Positions 46,666 to 55,367 of a stretch of DNA of 64,000 nt are shown one piece after another. The stretch lies in assembly GCA_013032095.1 (NCBI GenBank), contig WQBJ01000002.1:7501-71500 (forward strand). Reading direction: 5' to 3'. The position numbers and the translations under genes were made by a program. Numbering within the stretch: position 1 is the stretch's first letter; each line of letters begins with the position of its first letter. A model generated the notes under the pieces. The model saw nothing but the letters and a program-made list of their open reading frames with translations. It was not told the origin of the DNA and did no database searches. Origin of the DNA: Ruegeria atlantica (GTDB lineage: Bacteria; Pseudomonadota; Alphaproteobacteria; Rhodobacterales; Rhodobacteraceae).

Positions 46666-47453
46666 GCGACGTCGCGGACTGGTGGAGTACCGCCATCATC
46701 GACATGGAACCCGGGCGCATCGACCTACGCGGAGAGCCTATTCAAGACCTCATCGGCAATCTCAGCTTCGCGGAAATGATCTGGTTCATGGTACGCGGCG
46801 ACCGGCCCTCACCCTCTCAACTAAGGTTATTCGAGGCCGCGTTGGTTGCTGCTGTGGATCACGGACCGCAGGCGCCTTCGATTGCAACGGCCCGAATGGC
46901 CGTGACCTGTGGGTTGCCACTGAATAACGCCATGGCCAGCGCGGTGAATATGCTGGGTGATATCCACGGCGGCGCCGGGGAACAGGCCGTGATGCTTTAC
47001 CAATTTGTCCACTCGCACCCTTCAGAGGTTGGCGCTGCGATGGATGAATGGATCGCCTCGCACGGAAAAATTCTCCCTGGATTTGGCCACCGGTTTCACA
47101 CGCCAACCGACCCACGCGCGCCGCGTTTGATGAGTTTGGTCGACGAAGCAATCGAACAAGGTGCCTGCGAGGGACGATTTAAAGCTGTCGCAACAGACCT
47201 TGAGACAGAGCTTGCACAACGCAAAAGTAAACCGGTTCCCATGAATATCGACGGAGCAACGGCGGTGATATACGCCGAGCTTGGTTTCCCTGCCCCACTT
47301 GCGCGCGGCTTGTTTTGCCTTTCCCGTTCGGTAGGTATTCTCGCGCACGCGTGGGAGCAGACCCAGCAAGGCGGGCGAAACAAAGGCCCGACACCGCCCA
47401 AATATCGCTGGACCTACCTAGACGCTGCGGCGCGGAGCGAAACTGGACCGTAA
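46662..47453 (+). CDS. citryl-CoA-lyase-like citrate synthase family protein
   Basis: A 263-residue short citrate synthase homologue (true synthases are ~430). It keeps GFGHRFHTPTDPR near residue 140, which aligns with the conserved GFGHRVY region, and RSVGILAHAWEQ near residue 228. MNIDGATAVIYAELG near residue 190 replaces the usual NVDFYSG-type aspartate segment. The short form fits citryl-CoA lyase, which splits an acyl-CoA into acetyl-CoA and a 2-oxo acid. It is coupled to the CoA-transferase gene by a 4-base overlap. Confidence 0.82.
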   Translation: MSDVADWWSTAIIDMEPGRIDLRGEPIQDLIGNLSFAEMIWFMVRGDRPSPSQLRLFEAALVAAVDHGPQAPSIATARMAVTCGLPLNNAMASAVNMLGDIHGGAGEQAVMLYQFVHSHPSEVGAAMDEWIASHGKILPGFGHRFHTPTDPRAPRLMSLVDEAIEQGACEGRFKAVATDLETELAQRKSKPVPMNIDGATAVIYAELGFPAPLARGLFCLSRSVGILAHAWEQTQQGGRNKGPTPPKYRWTYLDAAARSETGP

Positions 47454-47481
47454 ATTACGGACAGTGGAGGTAAGCCAATCA

Positions 47482-47508
47482 ACCTAGGGAACCGCTAGGT
47501 CTGTTTTT
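47482..47508 (+). terminator. hairpin terminator after the citryl-CoA-lyase-like gene
   Basis: ACCTAG ... CTAGGT (6-bp stem, 7-base loop) is followed by CTG and five T. It overlaps the stop codon of the convergent hemY gene. Confidence 0.5.
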
Positions 47509-49018
47509 CCACTACCGGCTCTACATCAGGCCGAACGGGTTCAACGTCGGGTCGAACGGGCTCCGCCTCCATCTCGATGACTTCGGGTTCAACCGTTTCC
47601 TCAGGTTCTTCCACTTCGGGCTCAGGCTCTGCCTTGTCCTCAAGCGCGCCAACAATCAGCGGCAGCATATGCACGCCCGTTGCGGTGGCGATTTCGGGCG
47701 TTTGCGGGGTCTGCCAACTGAGTGTGTCAAAACTGCCGCAGTTCTGACAGACCGGACCCCATTCCGGCTGAATGTCGTGGCAATTGTCACAAACCCATTG
47801 CGGGCCGCGCGGCGCATTGAGCGCCTTGGCCAGCCAGCCTTGCACCACCGCGTCCGAGGCACCCTCACCGCGTTCAATTGCAGCCATCAAAGTATAGGCG
47901 CGTGCATCAGCCTGTTTTTCCACCACATCACCCAGCGCGCGGCGGGCTTCGGGGAAATCCTCGGCAACGATGTTCAACTCGGCCAGAATCAGGTGGGTTT
48001 CCGGGTTTTCCGGATGGATACGGGTCAGAGCCGTGAACCGGGTGATCCGTTGCGCAGGGGTTTCATCCGGCGCAATCTCGGCAAAGGCATGGGCCAGATC
48101 GGGGTGCGGCTGAACCTCCCACGCCTTTTTCAGAATCTTAGTCGCAGCGCGCGGTTTGCCTTTTTCAATATAGGCACGGGCAGCCATAGCAGCGGCGGGC
48201 ACAAGATCAGGCGACAAGCGGTTCGCCTCAATCGCGTGTTCCCGCTGTTCGACCGTGGCGTCTTCATCCAGAATATCCTTAGCCTCGGACAAGGCCAGCA
48301 CCGCATCGCGCCGTTTGTACACGTCACGCGGCAGGTGACCGGCCTTTAGCTTGGCCGTCAGGGTCGAGCGCGCGCCGGTCCAGTCCTGCGATTTGGTTTG
48401 CAGACCCAGAAGAATGTCCTGAGTTTCGGCATGGCGCGGTTTGATGGCCAATGCCTTTTCGGCCAGTTTACGGGCGGTGTCGTCATCGCCCTCGGCCAGT
48501 TTCTGTTTCATGATCCCACGGACACCGACAAAGCGGGTGGCGTTGTTGGTGACCAGTTTCTTATAGGTCTCCGACGCCTTTTTCGTATCGCCATTCATCT
48601 CAGCAGCCTGCGCCACCAATAGGTTGGTCAGTTCCGGCTTGTTCAACAGCTTTTCTGCCTTATGGGCCTTGTTCATCGCCACGCGCCCTTCGCCCGAGGC
48701 CAGGGCCATTAGGCCATCTGACAAGGCTTGATAGCCGCGCTGCTCGCGGCTGCGGTCGAAGTAACGCGACAGGGCGGTTTCGTCGCCGTTCAGAAAATGA
48801 AGCGTCGCAATCAGCAGGGTCAGCAGTTTGAAGAACAGCCAGATCACGACCACGAGCACGCCCAGCGCGATTACCGATTGCAGCGGGCTCAGTGTAACCT
48901 CGGTTCCCATGGCGGTGATTTGCACGCCGCCGTCGGTGTTCATCAGGAACATGGCCCCCATGGCCAGCAGACCGATAATCGCTACAAAAACAATGATCTT
49001 TAACAATGACCACAACAT
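47495..49018 (-). CDS. hemY: HemY-like TPR membrane protein
   Basis: A 507-residue protein of the HemY family found with haem-synthesis genes. Two N-terminal membrane helices (~4-26 and ~45-70) precede TPR-type helical repeats (~100-370). A rubredoxin-like zinc-ribbon CDNCHDIQPEWGPVCQNCG follows near residue 403. The acidic C-tail has a tandem heptapeptide EPVRPDV repeated twice. The role is probably scaffolding or regulation of haem synthesis. It is 10 bp after the mitofilin-like gene in the minus-strand unit hemD - mitofilin-like - hemY. Confidence 0.88.
   Translation of the reverse strand: MLWSLLKIIVFVAIIGLLAMGAMFLMNTDGGVQITAMGTEVTLSPLQSVIALGVLVVVIWLFFKLLTLLIATLHFLNGDETALSRYFDRSREQRGYQALSDGLMALASGEGRVAMNKAHKAEKLLNKPELTNLLVAQAAEMNGDTKKASETYKKLVTNNATRFVGVRGIMKQKLAEGDDDTARKLAEKALAIKPRHAETQDILLGLQTKSQDWTGARSTLTAKLKAGHLPRDVYKRRDAVLALSEAKDILDEDATVEQREHAIEANRLSPDLVPAAAMAARAYIEKGKPRAATKILKKAWEVQPHPDLAHAFAEIAPDETPAQRITRFTALTRIHPENPETHLILAELNIVAEDFPEARRALGDVVEKQADARAYTLMAAIERGEGASDAVVQGWLAKALNAPRGPQWVCDNCHDIQPEWGPVCQNCGSFDTLSWQTPQTPEIATATGVHMLPLIVGALEDKAEPEPEVEEPEETVEPEVIEMEAEPVRPDVEPVRPDVEPVVEKQT
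47517..47558 (-). repeat. 21-bp imperfect tandem repeat in the hemY 3' end
   Basis: Two adjoining 21-base units (47517-47537 and 47538-47558) encode EPVRPDV twice, and a partial third unit gives a further EPV. The repeat keeps the reading frame and only lengthens the acidic C-tail. Confidence 0.75.
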
Positions 49019-49028
49019 GGCAGGTCCT

Positions 49029-50309
49029 TCAGTTCGAGTTTACGCTGGATTGCAGCGCATTCGCGGCGTCCACGGCAGCCACCCGCGTTTGCGCCGCCTG
49101 TTGCCAATCGGCCAAAGCGGCCTGTGCCGCATCGGGCAGGGATTTGAGTTCGGTCAGCGCCGTCGACACATCGCCTTTGGACAACGCCGCCTGCGCGCGC
49201 GACAAGATCGCGTCGGGGCCATCGCCCTCCTGCGGCGTCACCGACCGGGCACCGGTCTGCCGTTGCAGAAAGGCGACCAGCCCCGTGCCTTTGTCCGCGT
49301 CGCGCGCATCGGCCAATGCAGTGCGGGCTGCGGGCGGGAACGATTCGCGCAGCGCGGCAATCGTTGCAACGCCTTCGCCGGCCGGTGCTGACAGTGCATC
49401 GGGCACGCTGACGCCGCCCGCCGTCAGTTCAGCAATCAAATCTGCATAGGGCTGACCGGAGTCCAACTGACCCTGGACTTGCGACAGAACGACCGCATTG
49501 GTTGCAGCTTGAGCATCGGCAGCGGCTTTGGTCTCAAGCGCTTGCGCGTCCGCGACCATTTTTTCCACCTCGGTGCGTTGAGCGGCAAGCGAATCCTGCA
49601 GTTTTTTCAACTCGGCTTCAAACGCTGCGGACACTTCGGGCGACGCGCCTTGGGTCAATGCACCACTTTCCAACTCACTCAGGCGATTGGCCAGTGGGTC
49701 GACCTTGCCCTCCAGTCCCATGACACTGGATTTAAGCGCATCCATATCCGCGCTGAGCGGTGTAACCTGATCAGTCAGCGCCGCAATTTTCCCATCCACA
49801 TCCGAACTGTCGGACAGAGACTTCGTTAACTCCTCAATCTGGCCGGTCTGTTCGCGAATCTTCGCCCTTAACTCGGCAATCGCGTCAGTCTGGCCTGAAT
49901 TGAACAGTCCGGCGGTGCCTGCGGCAAAACCGATCGCAGCAGCGATCGCGCCACCGATCAAGGCGGGTACGAAGCCACCACGCTTTTCTTCCTGTTCCGC
50001 AGCGGGTTCTTCATAGGTTGATTCTGCAACCATTTCGGCTTCGGCTTCGGCTTCGGCTTCGGCTTCGGCTTCGGCTTCGGCTTCGGCTTCGGCTTCGGCT
50101 TCGGCTTCGGCTTCGGAAAGGTTCGAATCTACTGGTTCTGCCGCGTCAACCGCGGTTTCTTCTGGCTTGGTTTCATAGTTCTGTGCCGCCTCGTCCTTCG
50201 GGTCGGGCAGCTCAACAGGCGCCTCGTCCGAGGATGATACCGCGTCGTTCAGGTCTTCCGACTTGGGGTCTTCCACCGGCTTTTGATCGGATTTCTTCTT
50301 ACGAGCCAC
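49029..50309 (-). CDS. mitofilin-like inner membrane protein with Ala-Glu repeat
   Basis: A 426-residue protein of the COG4223 / alphaproteobacterial mitofilin type, thought to shape the inner membrane. An acidic cytoplasmic N-terminus includes about 14 consecutive Glu-Ala pairs (~66-93). One membrane helix (GFVPALIGGAIAAAIGFAAG, ~113-133) and a periplasmic coiled coil (~140-290) lead to the mitofilin signature region at the C-terminus. Position between hemD and hemY is the usual alphaproteobacterial order. Confidence 0.85.
   Translation of the reverse strand: MARKKKSDQKPVEDPKSEDLNDAVSSSDEAPVELPDPKDEAAQNYETKPEETAVDAAEPVDSNLSEAEAEAEAEAEAEAEAEAEAEAEAEAEMVAESTYEEPAAEQEEKRGGFVPALIGGAIAAAIGFAAGTAGLFNSGQTDAIAELRAKIREQTGQIEELTKSLSDSSDVDGKIAALTDQVTPLSADMDALKSSVMGLEGKVDPLANRLSELESGALTQGASPEVSAAFEAELKKLQDSLAAQRTEVEKMVADAQALETKAAADAQAATNAVVLSQVQGQLDSGQPYADLIAELTAGGVSVPDALSAPAGEGVATIAALRESFPPAARTALADARDADKGTGLVAFLQRQTGARSVTPQEGDGPDAILSRAQAALSKGDVSTALTELKSLPDAAQAALADWQQAAQTRVAAVDAANALQSSVNSN
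50034..50116 (-). repeat. hexanucleotide microsatellite (TTCGGC)n encoding Ala-Glu
   Basis: Nearly 14 perfect head-to-tail copies of TTCGGC (83 bases; GCCGAA in the coding sense) inside the mitofilin-like gene. A 6-bp unit cannot shift the frame, so slippage would only change the number of Ala-Glu pairs in the acidic linker before the membrane helix. Confidence 0.95.
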
Positions 50310-50363
50310 CGCAACATTCCCCTTATCGAATCCAAAATCTCATGAATAACAGGCCACTCTAAG

Positions 50364-51077
50364 TTAATCGGTGGTCTCGTCGCCCTCAACCCGCATCGCA
50401 TGTTTCACAAGCTTTTTAACGGCTTTCCGCATTTTCTTCGGGGTCGGCTCCTTAGCTATCTTCAAGCGCGCATAGTCCAAGGAATAAAGGGATTCCGCCG
50501 TCGAATCGCTGATCGCAGCCAGCCATAATGGCGCCGAACCGGTCCAGATATCGGCGAATTGTCGCGCCGTTCTGGGCGAAAAAATGGGCGCAATCACCGG
50601 TTTATTTTCATCGGCAGCAGCCGCGGCCTCGGGTGTCAGCGGTAACAGGTTCTGCTGATAAACGGGCTGTTCGCGGGCGGTTAGCCCCGACTCGGTCAGG
50701 CGCGTGGCAATATTTCCCCGGCTGTGTTCACCCCTAAGATGCAAGAGCGGACTGTCTGGCCGGTGTTTCAGCAAGTAGGCTACCAGCTCTTCGGCGGTTG
50801 CGCCGGCCATCTGTGCCGCCCACCCGGCCCCCTTGGCCGTGCCAGTGGTGGCTGGACCCACGCAAAAGGCGGGCATATCTCGCGCCAGACCCAAAGATAC
50901 GGCGGCATTCACCCCGTTGGCCGAGGTAAAAATCAGACCCCGCACACCGTTGGTATCTACGCTGATCGGCAAGGGTTTAATCTCGAGTATTGGGGAATAG
51001 ATGACCTCTACCCGGGATCTGGTGCGGGTCGGCAGCTGCGCAACGAACCTTTCAGAGGCCGCGCGCGGGCGGGTCAT
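50364..51077 (-). CDS. hemD: uroporphyrinogen-III synthase
   Basis: Cyclises hydroxymethylbilane to uroporphyrinogen III in haem, sirohaem and cobalamin synthesis. The 237-residue sequence has the weakly conserved HemD features: an N-terminal MTRPRAASERF, LIFTSANGV near residue 50, and a second half beginning near residue 120 (LHLRGEHSRGNIATRL). The frame extends to 51485 only because it runs antisense to tsaD; the ATG at 51077 is preferred although its ribosome-binding site is poor. It is divergent from tsaD across 97 bp. hemC, often the partner, is not in the window. Confidence 0.85.
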   Translation of the reverse strand: MTRPRAASERFVAQLPTRTRSRVEVIYSPILEIKPLPISVDTNGVRGLIFTSANGVNAAVSLGLARDMPAFCVGPATTGTAKGAGWAAQMAGATAEELVAYLLKHRPDSPLLHLRGEHSRGNIATRLTESGLTAREQPVYQQNLLPLTPEAAAAADENKPVIAPIFSPRTARQFADIWTGSAPLWLAAISDSTAESLYSLDYARLKIAKEPTPKKMRKAVKKLVKHAMRVEGDETTD

Positions 51078-51174
51078 TAGCAAATACAACGGTCGGCGCC
51101 CTCGGCCTTGGGATTGTTTGCATCCGCGCAGGGTGATACCCCGCTTGGCAATCATGGTGTAACGGATCAGGTCT

Positions 51175-52272
51175 ATGGTGCAAACACTTACCGTCCTCGG
51201 GTTGGAAAGCAGCTGTGACGACACAGCCGCCGCCGTCGTGCGCCAGACGGATGGATCCGGGGCCGAGGTGCTGTCGTCCATTGTGCATGGCCAGACTGAG
51301 TTGCACGGCGCCTTTGGCGGCGTGGTACCCGAGATCGCCGCGCGGGCACATGCGGAAAAGCTGGACATCTGCGTGGTACAGGCGCTGGAGGCCGCGGAGA
51401 TGACCCTTGCTGATATGGACGCTATCGCCGTCACCGCTGGGCCAGGGCTAATCGGCGGCGTCATGTCTGGCGTGATGTGCGCCAAGGGGCTGAGCGCCGC
51501 GACTGGCCTGCCCCTGATTGGGGTGAACCACCTGGCCGGGCATGCGCTGACGCCGCGCCTGACCGACGGAATCGCCTTTCCCTACCTGATGCTGTTGGTG
51601 TCGGGCGGGCATTGCCAATACCTGATCGCGCACGGGCCGGAACAATTTACCCGTCTGGGCGGTACCATCGACGACGCGCCGGGTGAGGCGTTCGACAAGA
51701 CCGCCCGCCTGCTGGGTTTGCCACAACCGGGCGGCCCCTCGGTCGAGGCTGAGGCGCGATCCGGCGATCCCAAACGGTTCCGTTTTCCCCGACCGCTGCT
51801 GGATCGGCCCGGATGTGACTTGTCTTTCTCTGGACTGAAGACCGCGCTGATGCGGATGCGGGATCAGATCGTTGCTGAAAAAGGCGGGCTGACCCGCCAG
51901 GATCGCGCCGATCTCTGCGCCGGGTTCCAGCAGGCCATTGTGGACACGCTGGCCGAAAAATCCCGTCGGGCGATGGATCGCTATCTGGAGGAAAACCCGT
52001 CGGATCCGGTAATCGCCGTGGCCGGAGGGGTAGCTGCAAATTCGGCAATTCGTTTAGCGTTAGAGACTGTTTGCGCCGAAAAAGGTGCCCGTTTCACCGC
52101 CCCACCTCTGAACCTGTGCACCGACAACGCGGCGATGATTGCCTATGCCGGGATAGAGCGGTTTCGCAACGGTGCCCGTGATGGTCTGGACCTGACTGCC
52201 CGTCCCCGCTGGCCTTTGGATCAGACCAGCCCTGCCATGCTGGGCAGCGGTAAGAAAGGGGCCAAGGCATGA
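51175..52272 (+). CDS. tsaD: tRNA N6-adenosine threonylcarbamoyltransferase
   Basis: Transfers the threonylcarbamoyl group to A37 of ANN-decoding tRNAs. The 365-residue protein opens [14 protein letters not shown] (ASKHA nucleotide fold). The metal-binding HxxxH motif is in [10 protein letters not shown] near residue 118, and [11 protein letters not shown] and [12 protein letters not shown] are also conserved. It is the first of four tightly packed genes tsaD-gpsA-yciI-EVE (4-base overlap with gpsA). Confidence 0.96.
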   Translation: MVQTLTVLGLESSCDDTAAAVVRQTDGSGAEVLSSIVHGQTELHGAFGGVVPEIAARAHAEKLDICVVQALEAAEMTLADMDAIAVTAGPGLIGGVMSGVMCAKGLSAATGLPLIGVNHLAGHALTPRLTDGIAFPYLMLLVSGGHCQYLIAHGPEQFTRLGGTIDDAPGEAFDKTARLLGLPQPGGPSVEAEARSGDPKRFRFPRPLLDRPGCDLSFSGLKTALMRMRDQIVAEKGGLTRQDRADLCAGFQQAIVDTLAEKSRRAMDRYLEENPSDPVIAVAGGVAANSAIRLALETVCAEKGARFTAPPLNLCTDNAAMIAYAGIERFRNGARDGLDLTARPRWPLDQTSPAMLGSGKKGAKA

Positions 52273-53231
52273 GTGTTTCGGTGCTCGGATCAGGTGCATT
52301 TGGCACGGCACTGGCAATTTCACTGGCCGGGAATGGCGCGGTGACACTGTGGTCGCGCAACGCTGAACAGGCCACGCTTATGCGAAAAAGCCGAGAAAAT
52401 GAAGCGCGCTTGCCGAACGTGACCTTACCGGAGGGGATAAGGGTTACGGCGAATATTCAGGACGCCGTGGCCGCCGATGTCTTGTTACTGGCCGTGCCCA
52501 TGCAGAAACTGCGCGCGGCTCTGACGGAACATGCCTCGGCACTGTCTGGGAAAACGCTGGTTGCTTGTTGCAAGGGGATCGAACTGTCCTCGGGCCTCGG
52601 ACCCATTTCGGTGATCCGCCAGACGATCCCTGACTCCCGCCCAGCCCTGCTGACCGGGCCTAGCTTCGCCGATGACATCGCGCGAGGCCTGCCGACGGCG
52701 CTGACTTTGGCCTGCGCGGATGCGGAGCTGAGTGAAACGCTGCAATCCGAACTGACCACCGCAAACCTGCGCCTCTATCGCACCACCGATGTGATCGGTG
52801 CTGAACTGGGCGGCGCGCTGAAGAACGTCATGGCCATCGGTTGCGGAGCCGCCATCGGTGCCGGGCTGGGCGATAGCGCCCGCGCCGCCCTGATGACCCG
52901 TGGATTTGCCGAGATGCAGCGCTTTGCCCTGATGCGTGGTGCGCAACCGGACACGCTAATGGGGTTGTCAGGGCTGGGCGATCTGGTGCTCACCTGCTCG
53001 TCTGAGCTGTCCAGAAATTACCGTTTCGGCCTGTGTTTGGGTCGAAATATGCCGTTCGATACCCAAACCACGGTCGAAGGTGTCGCCACTGCGCGCGCCA
53101 TGGCCGAGATCGCTACTGCTGAGGGGTTGGACATGCCCATCAGCGCCACGGTGGCCGACCTGAGCCACGGCACCTATAGTGTAACCCAAGCCATTCAAAC
53201 CCTGCTCAACCGACCCCTCAAGGAGGAATAA
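52269..53231 (+). CDS. gpsA: glycerol-3-phosphate dehydrogenase [NAD(P)+]
   Basis: Makes sn-glycerol 3-phosphate from dihydroxyacetone phosphate for phospholipid synthesis. The 320-residue sequence has the dinucleotide loop [10 protein letters not shown] (~7-16), the [15 protein letters not shown] segment (~137) and the catalytic-lysine segment [14 protein letters not shown] (~185). It overlaps tsaD by 4 bases, and the YciI gene starts one base after its stop. Confidence 0.96.
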   Translation: MSVSVLGSGAFGTALAISLAGNGAVTLWSRNAEQATLMRKSRENEARLPNVTLPEGIRVTANIQDAVAADVLLLAVPMQKLRAALTEHASALSGKTLVACCKGIELSSGLGPISVIRQTIPDSRPALLTGPSFADDIARGLPTALTLACADAELSETLQSELTTANLRLYRTTDVIGAELGGALKNVMAIGCGAAIGAGLGDSARAALMTRGFAEMQRFALMRGAQPDTLMGLSGLGDLVLTCSSELSRNYRFGLCLGRNMPFDTQTTVEGVATARAMAEIATAEGLDMPISATVADLSHGTYSVTQAIQTLLNRPLKEE

Positions 53232-53232
53232 T

Positions 53233-53502
53233 ATGCTCATCGCCCTGATCGCCAAGGACAAGGACGGCGCCCTGCAAACCCGGCTGGACAACCGTGCCGA
53301 CCACTTGGCCTATATCGAGGAAACCGGCGTCGTCTCGCAAGCCGGGCCCTTGCTGGACGGTGACGCGATGATCGGTTCGCTGATCGTTCTGGAGGTAGAA
53401 GACATGGCCGCCGCGCAAGCCTGGGCCGACAATGACCCTTATGCCAAAGCGGGGCTGTTTCAGTCTGTTGACCTGATCCAATGGAAGAAGGTCATAGGCT
53501 GA
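53233..53502 (+). CDS. YciI-family protein
   Basis: An 89-residue ferredoxin-like-fold protein of the YciI/YCII family. Conserved His (RADHLAYIEE, ~24) and Asp (WADNDPYAKAGLF, ~72) form the putative active site. The family function is uncertain (possible hydrolase or dehydrochlorinase-like). GGAGGAATA precedes the ATG. It overlaps the EVE gene start by one base (TGATG). Confidence 0.9.
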   Translation: MLIALIAKDKDGALQTRLDNRADHLAYIEETGVVSQAGPLLDGDAMIGSLIVLEVEDMAAAQAWADNDPYAKAGLFQSVDLIQWKKVIG

Positions 53503-53924
53503 TGGCGAACTGGCTGTTCAAATCCGAGCCCTCGACCTGGAGCTGGGACCAGCAGGTCGCCAAAGGCGAAACCGGCGAGGAGTGGGACGGCGTGCGCAAC
53601 TATCAGGCGCGGAATTTCATGCGTCAGATGCAAATCGGCGATCGCGGGTTCTTTTACCATTCGCAAAAGGACAAGGCGATCGTCGGCATTGTCGAGGTCT
53701 GCACCGAAGCCCATCCCGACAGCACCACAGATGATGACCGTTGGGAGTGTGTGGACATCAAGGCGGTTCGGCCCTTTGTTACTCCGGTCACGCTAGACCA
53801 GATCAAAGCCGATGAACGTCTTGACGATATGGTGCTGGTTAAAAACTCGCGCCTGTCGGTGCAGCCGGTCAGCGACGCCGAATGGCAGGTGATCTGCGAT
53901 CTAGGCCAGACGCAGGCGGACTAA
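53502..53924 (+). CDS. EVE-domain protein
   Basis: A 140-residue PUA-like EVE domain protein, a fold that binds modified bases in nucleic acids. The N-terminus WLFKSEPSTWSWD, the WDGVRNYQARN segment (~30-40) and the GFFYHS segment (~53) are diagnostic. It is the last gene of the tsaD-gpsA-yciI-EVE unit. Confidence 0.93.
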   Translation: MANWLFKSEPSTWSWDQQVAKGETGEEWDGVRNYQARNFMRQMQIGDRGFFYHSQKDKAIVGIVEVCTEAHPDSTTDDDRWECVDIKAVRPFVTPVTLDQIKADERLDDMVLVKNSRLSVQPVSDAEWQVICDLGQTQAD

Positions 53925-53941
53925 CCATTGCAGCTATAAAA

Positions 53942-53974
53942 AGGGAAGGCCCTGACGGATACAGAACCTTCCCT
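53942..53974. terminator. long-loop hairpin in the EVE/DUF2853 convergent gap
   Basis: AGGGAAGG and CCTTCCCT form an 8-bp stem with a 17-base loop 18 bases past the EVE stop. No T-run follows, so function as a terminator is uncertain. The remaining convergent space to 54131 shows nothing else clear. Confidence 0.35.
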
Positions 53975-54131
53975 ACCCCCGCGTGCTCCCTACTCACCAC
54001 ACGCGTCTGGAAATCTTTGGCTCTGACCGTCCTGGTCATACTCTGACGTTAGTCGAATTTCGCTTCTTGGTACAAATACCAAGTGTTTAAAATTGAATGT
54101 GTCCACCGAAGCGGGCTCCCAGGAAAAGCAT

Positions 54132-54473
54132 TCACCCGTAGATCGACTCTTTGCCGAAATGCTTGGCCAGCATGTAATAGACGACGGCGCGGTACTTGTT
54201 GCGTTCGGACATACCATAGGTTTCGAGCGCTTTGTTGATTGCTTCCATCAGCTCGGGTCCGTCGGACAGCCCCAGTTTCTTGATGAGGAAGTTGTTCTTA
54301 ACCGTCTCAAGCTCACCCTCTTGCTTGGCCGCCACGGTCGACGCGTCGGCGTCATAGATTGCCGGACCACAGCCGATGGCGACCTTGGTCAGCAGATCAA
54401 TGTCGGGGTCCATTCCGCACTTGTTTTTCAGGTCTTCTGCGTATTTGGCGATTAGCTCGTCGCGTTTTCCCAT
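54132..54473 (-). CDS. DUF2853 family protein
   Basis: A 113-residue small helical protein of the DUF2853 family (MGKRDELIAKYAEDLKNK at the start, RNKYRAVVYYMLAKHFGK near the end). Function is unknown; it is cytoplasmic, without signal or membrane segment. GGAGACGAC precedes the ATG. It is divergent from the DUF899 gene across 186 bp. Confidence 0.87.
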   Translation of the reverse strand: MGKRDELIAKYAEDLKNKCGMDPDIDLLTKVAIGCGPAIYDADASTVAAKQEGELETVKNNFLIKKLGLSDGPELMEAINKALETYGMSERNKYRAVVYYMLAKHFGKESIYG

Positions 54474-54617
54474 TGTCGTCTCCTAGCTGCGGTTTTGCGG
54501 TCAATCCATCATCCAAAACACGGTATTCTTCAGGGTAATTTGCACAATGGGAAAAACCGCCTGCATTCCCCCTGGCTAAGATCCGATGTTGGTGAGCCTT
54601 GATTTTCGCCATCTCAT

Positions 54618-54639
54618 TATTTAACATTATTGTTAAATA
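54618..54639. promoter_or_regulatory. perfect 9-bp inverted repeat, probable repressor operator
   Basis: TATTTAACA-TTAT-TGTTAAATA is a perfect AT-rich palindrome (two 9-base arms, 4-base spacer) ending 20 bases before the DUF899 start codon, where it would overlap the promoter or transcription start. The form resembles ArsR/SmtB- or MarR-type operators. No such regulator gene is adjacent in the window. Confidence 0.6.
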
Positions 54640-54659
54640 GAGTAGATCAGGAGTTTGCC

Positions 54660-55307
54660 ATGACCGTTTCCCTGCCAAATGAAAACCCTGAATACAGAGC
54701 CGCACGTAACACATTACTGTTAGCCGAAGCGGATCTGCGCGCGAAGGTAGAAGAGGTTGCAAGCCTAAGGCGGGGCCTGCCCAAAGGGGGAGAAATTCCG
54801 CAAGATTATCCATTTCGCACCCTTGAGGGCGCGGATGCACCTCTTTCCTCTCTGTTTGGCCCTCATGATACCCTTGCGATTTATTCGCTGATGTATGGGC
54901 CTGATGCGGATCAGCCCTGCCCTATGTGTTCGGCCTTTCTGGATGGGATGAACGGGCAGGTAGCTCACATTTCTCAGAAAATCAGCTTTGGTGTCGTCGC
55001 CCAGAACACGCCCGAAAAACTATCTGATCTGCAAGCCAGGATGGGGTGGAGCCAGCTGCCGCTCTATTCGGCGCTCAGCACCGAGTATCAGCACGACTAT
55101 CTCGCTGAGGCTGAGGATGGAAGTCAGCTGCCGATCCTGAATATTTTTCAACGCGATCCGGATGGGATTCATCATTTCTGGAGCTCCGAGCTGTTTTTCG
55201 AACCCAGCGACTGGCATCCACGGCATATTGATACGGCATGGCCCCTGTGGAACATTCTGGATTTTACACCGCAGGGCCGCGGGGATTTCTTTCCATCCTT
55301 ACGCTGA
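54660..55307 (+). CDS. DUF899 thioredoxin-like family protein
   Basis: A 215-residue protein of the DUF899 family, which has a thioredoxin-like fold. The motif PCPMCSAFLDG near residue 82 gives a CxxC-like pair. ALSTEYQHDYLAE and VFQRDPDG-like segments and the C-terminal WHPRHIDTAWPLWNILDFTP are family-typical. The reaction is unknown. The ATG at 54660 follows CAGGAG. The palindrome just upstream suggests tight repression. Confidence 0.86.
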   Translation: MTVSLPNENPEYRAARNTLLLAEADLRAKVEEVASLRRGLPKGGEIPQDYPFRTLEGADAPLSSLFGPHDTLAIYSLMYGPDADQPCPMCSAFLDGMNGQVAHISQKISFGVVAQNTPEKLSDLQARMGWSQLPLYSALSTEYQHDYLAEAEDGSQLPILNIFQRDPDGIHHFWSSELFFEPSDWHPRHIDTAWPLWNILDFTPQGRGDFFPSLR

Positions 55308-55320
55308 GGCCAAAAAATGA

Positions 55321-55345
55321 AACGGCGGCCAAATCGGCCGCCGTT
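55321..55345. terminator. bidirectional terminator between DUF899 gene and ahcY
   Basis: AACGGCGGCC-AAATC-GGCCGCCGTT, a perfect 10-bp GC-rich stem in the convergent gap, with A-rich and T-containing flanks on both sides. Confidence 0.8.
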
Positions 55346-55367
55346 CCCATTCCGTTTTCCGCAGAAA

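Noticed and set aside
50034-50116. The 6-bp repeat as a CRISPR or regulatory array
   Set aside because: There are no spacers; it is a simple in-frame coding microsatellite.
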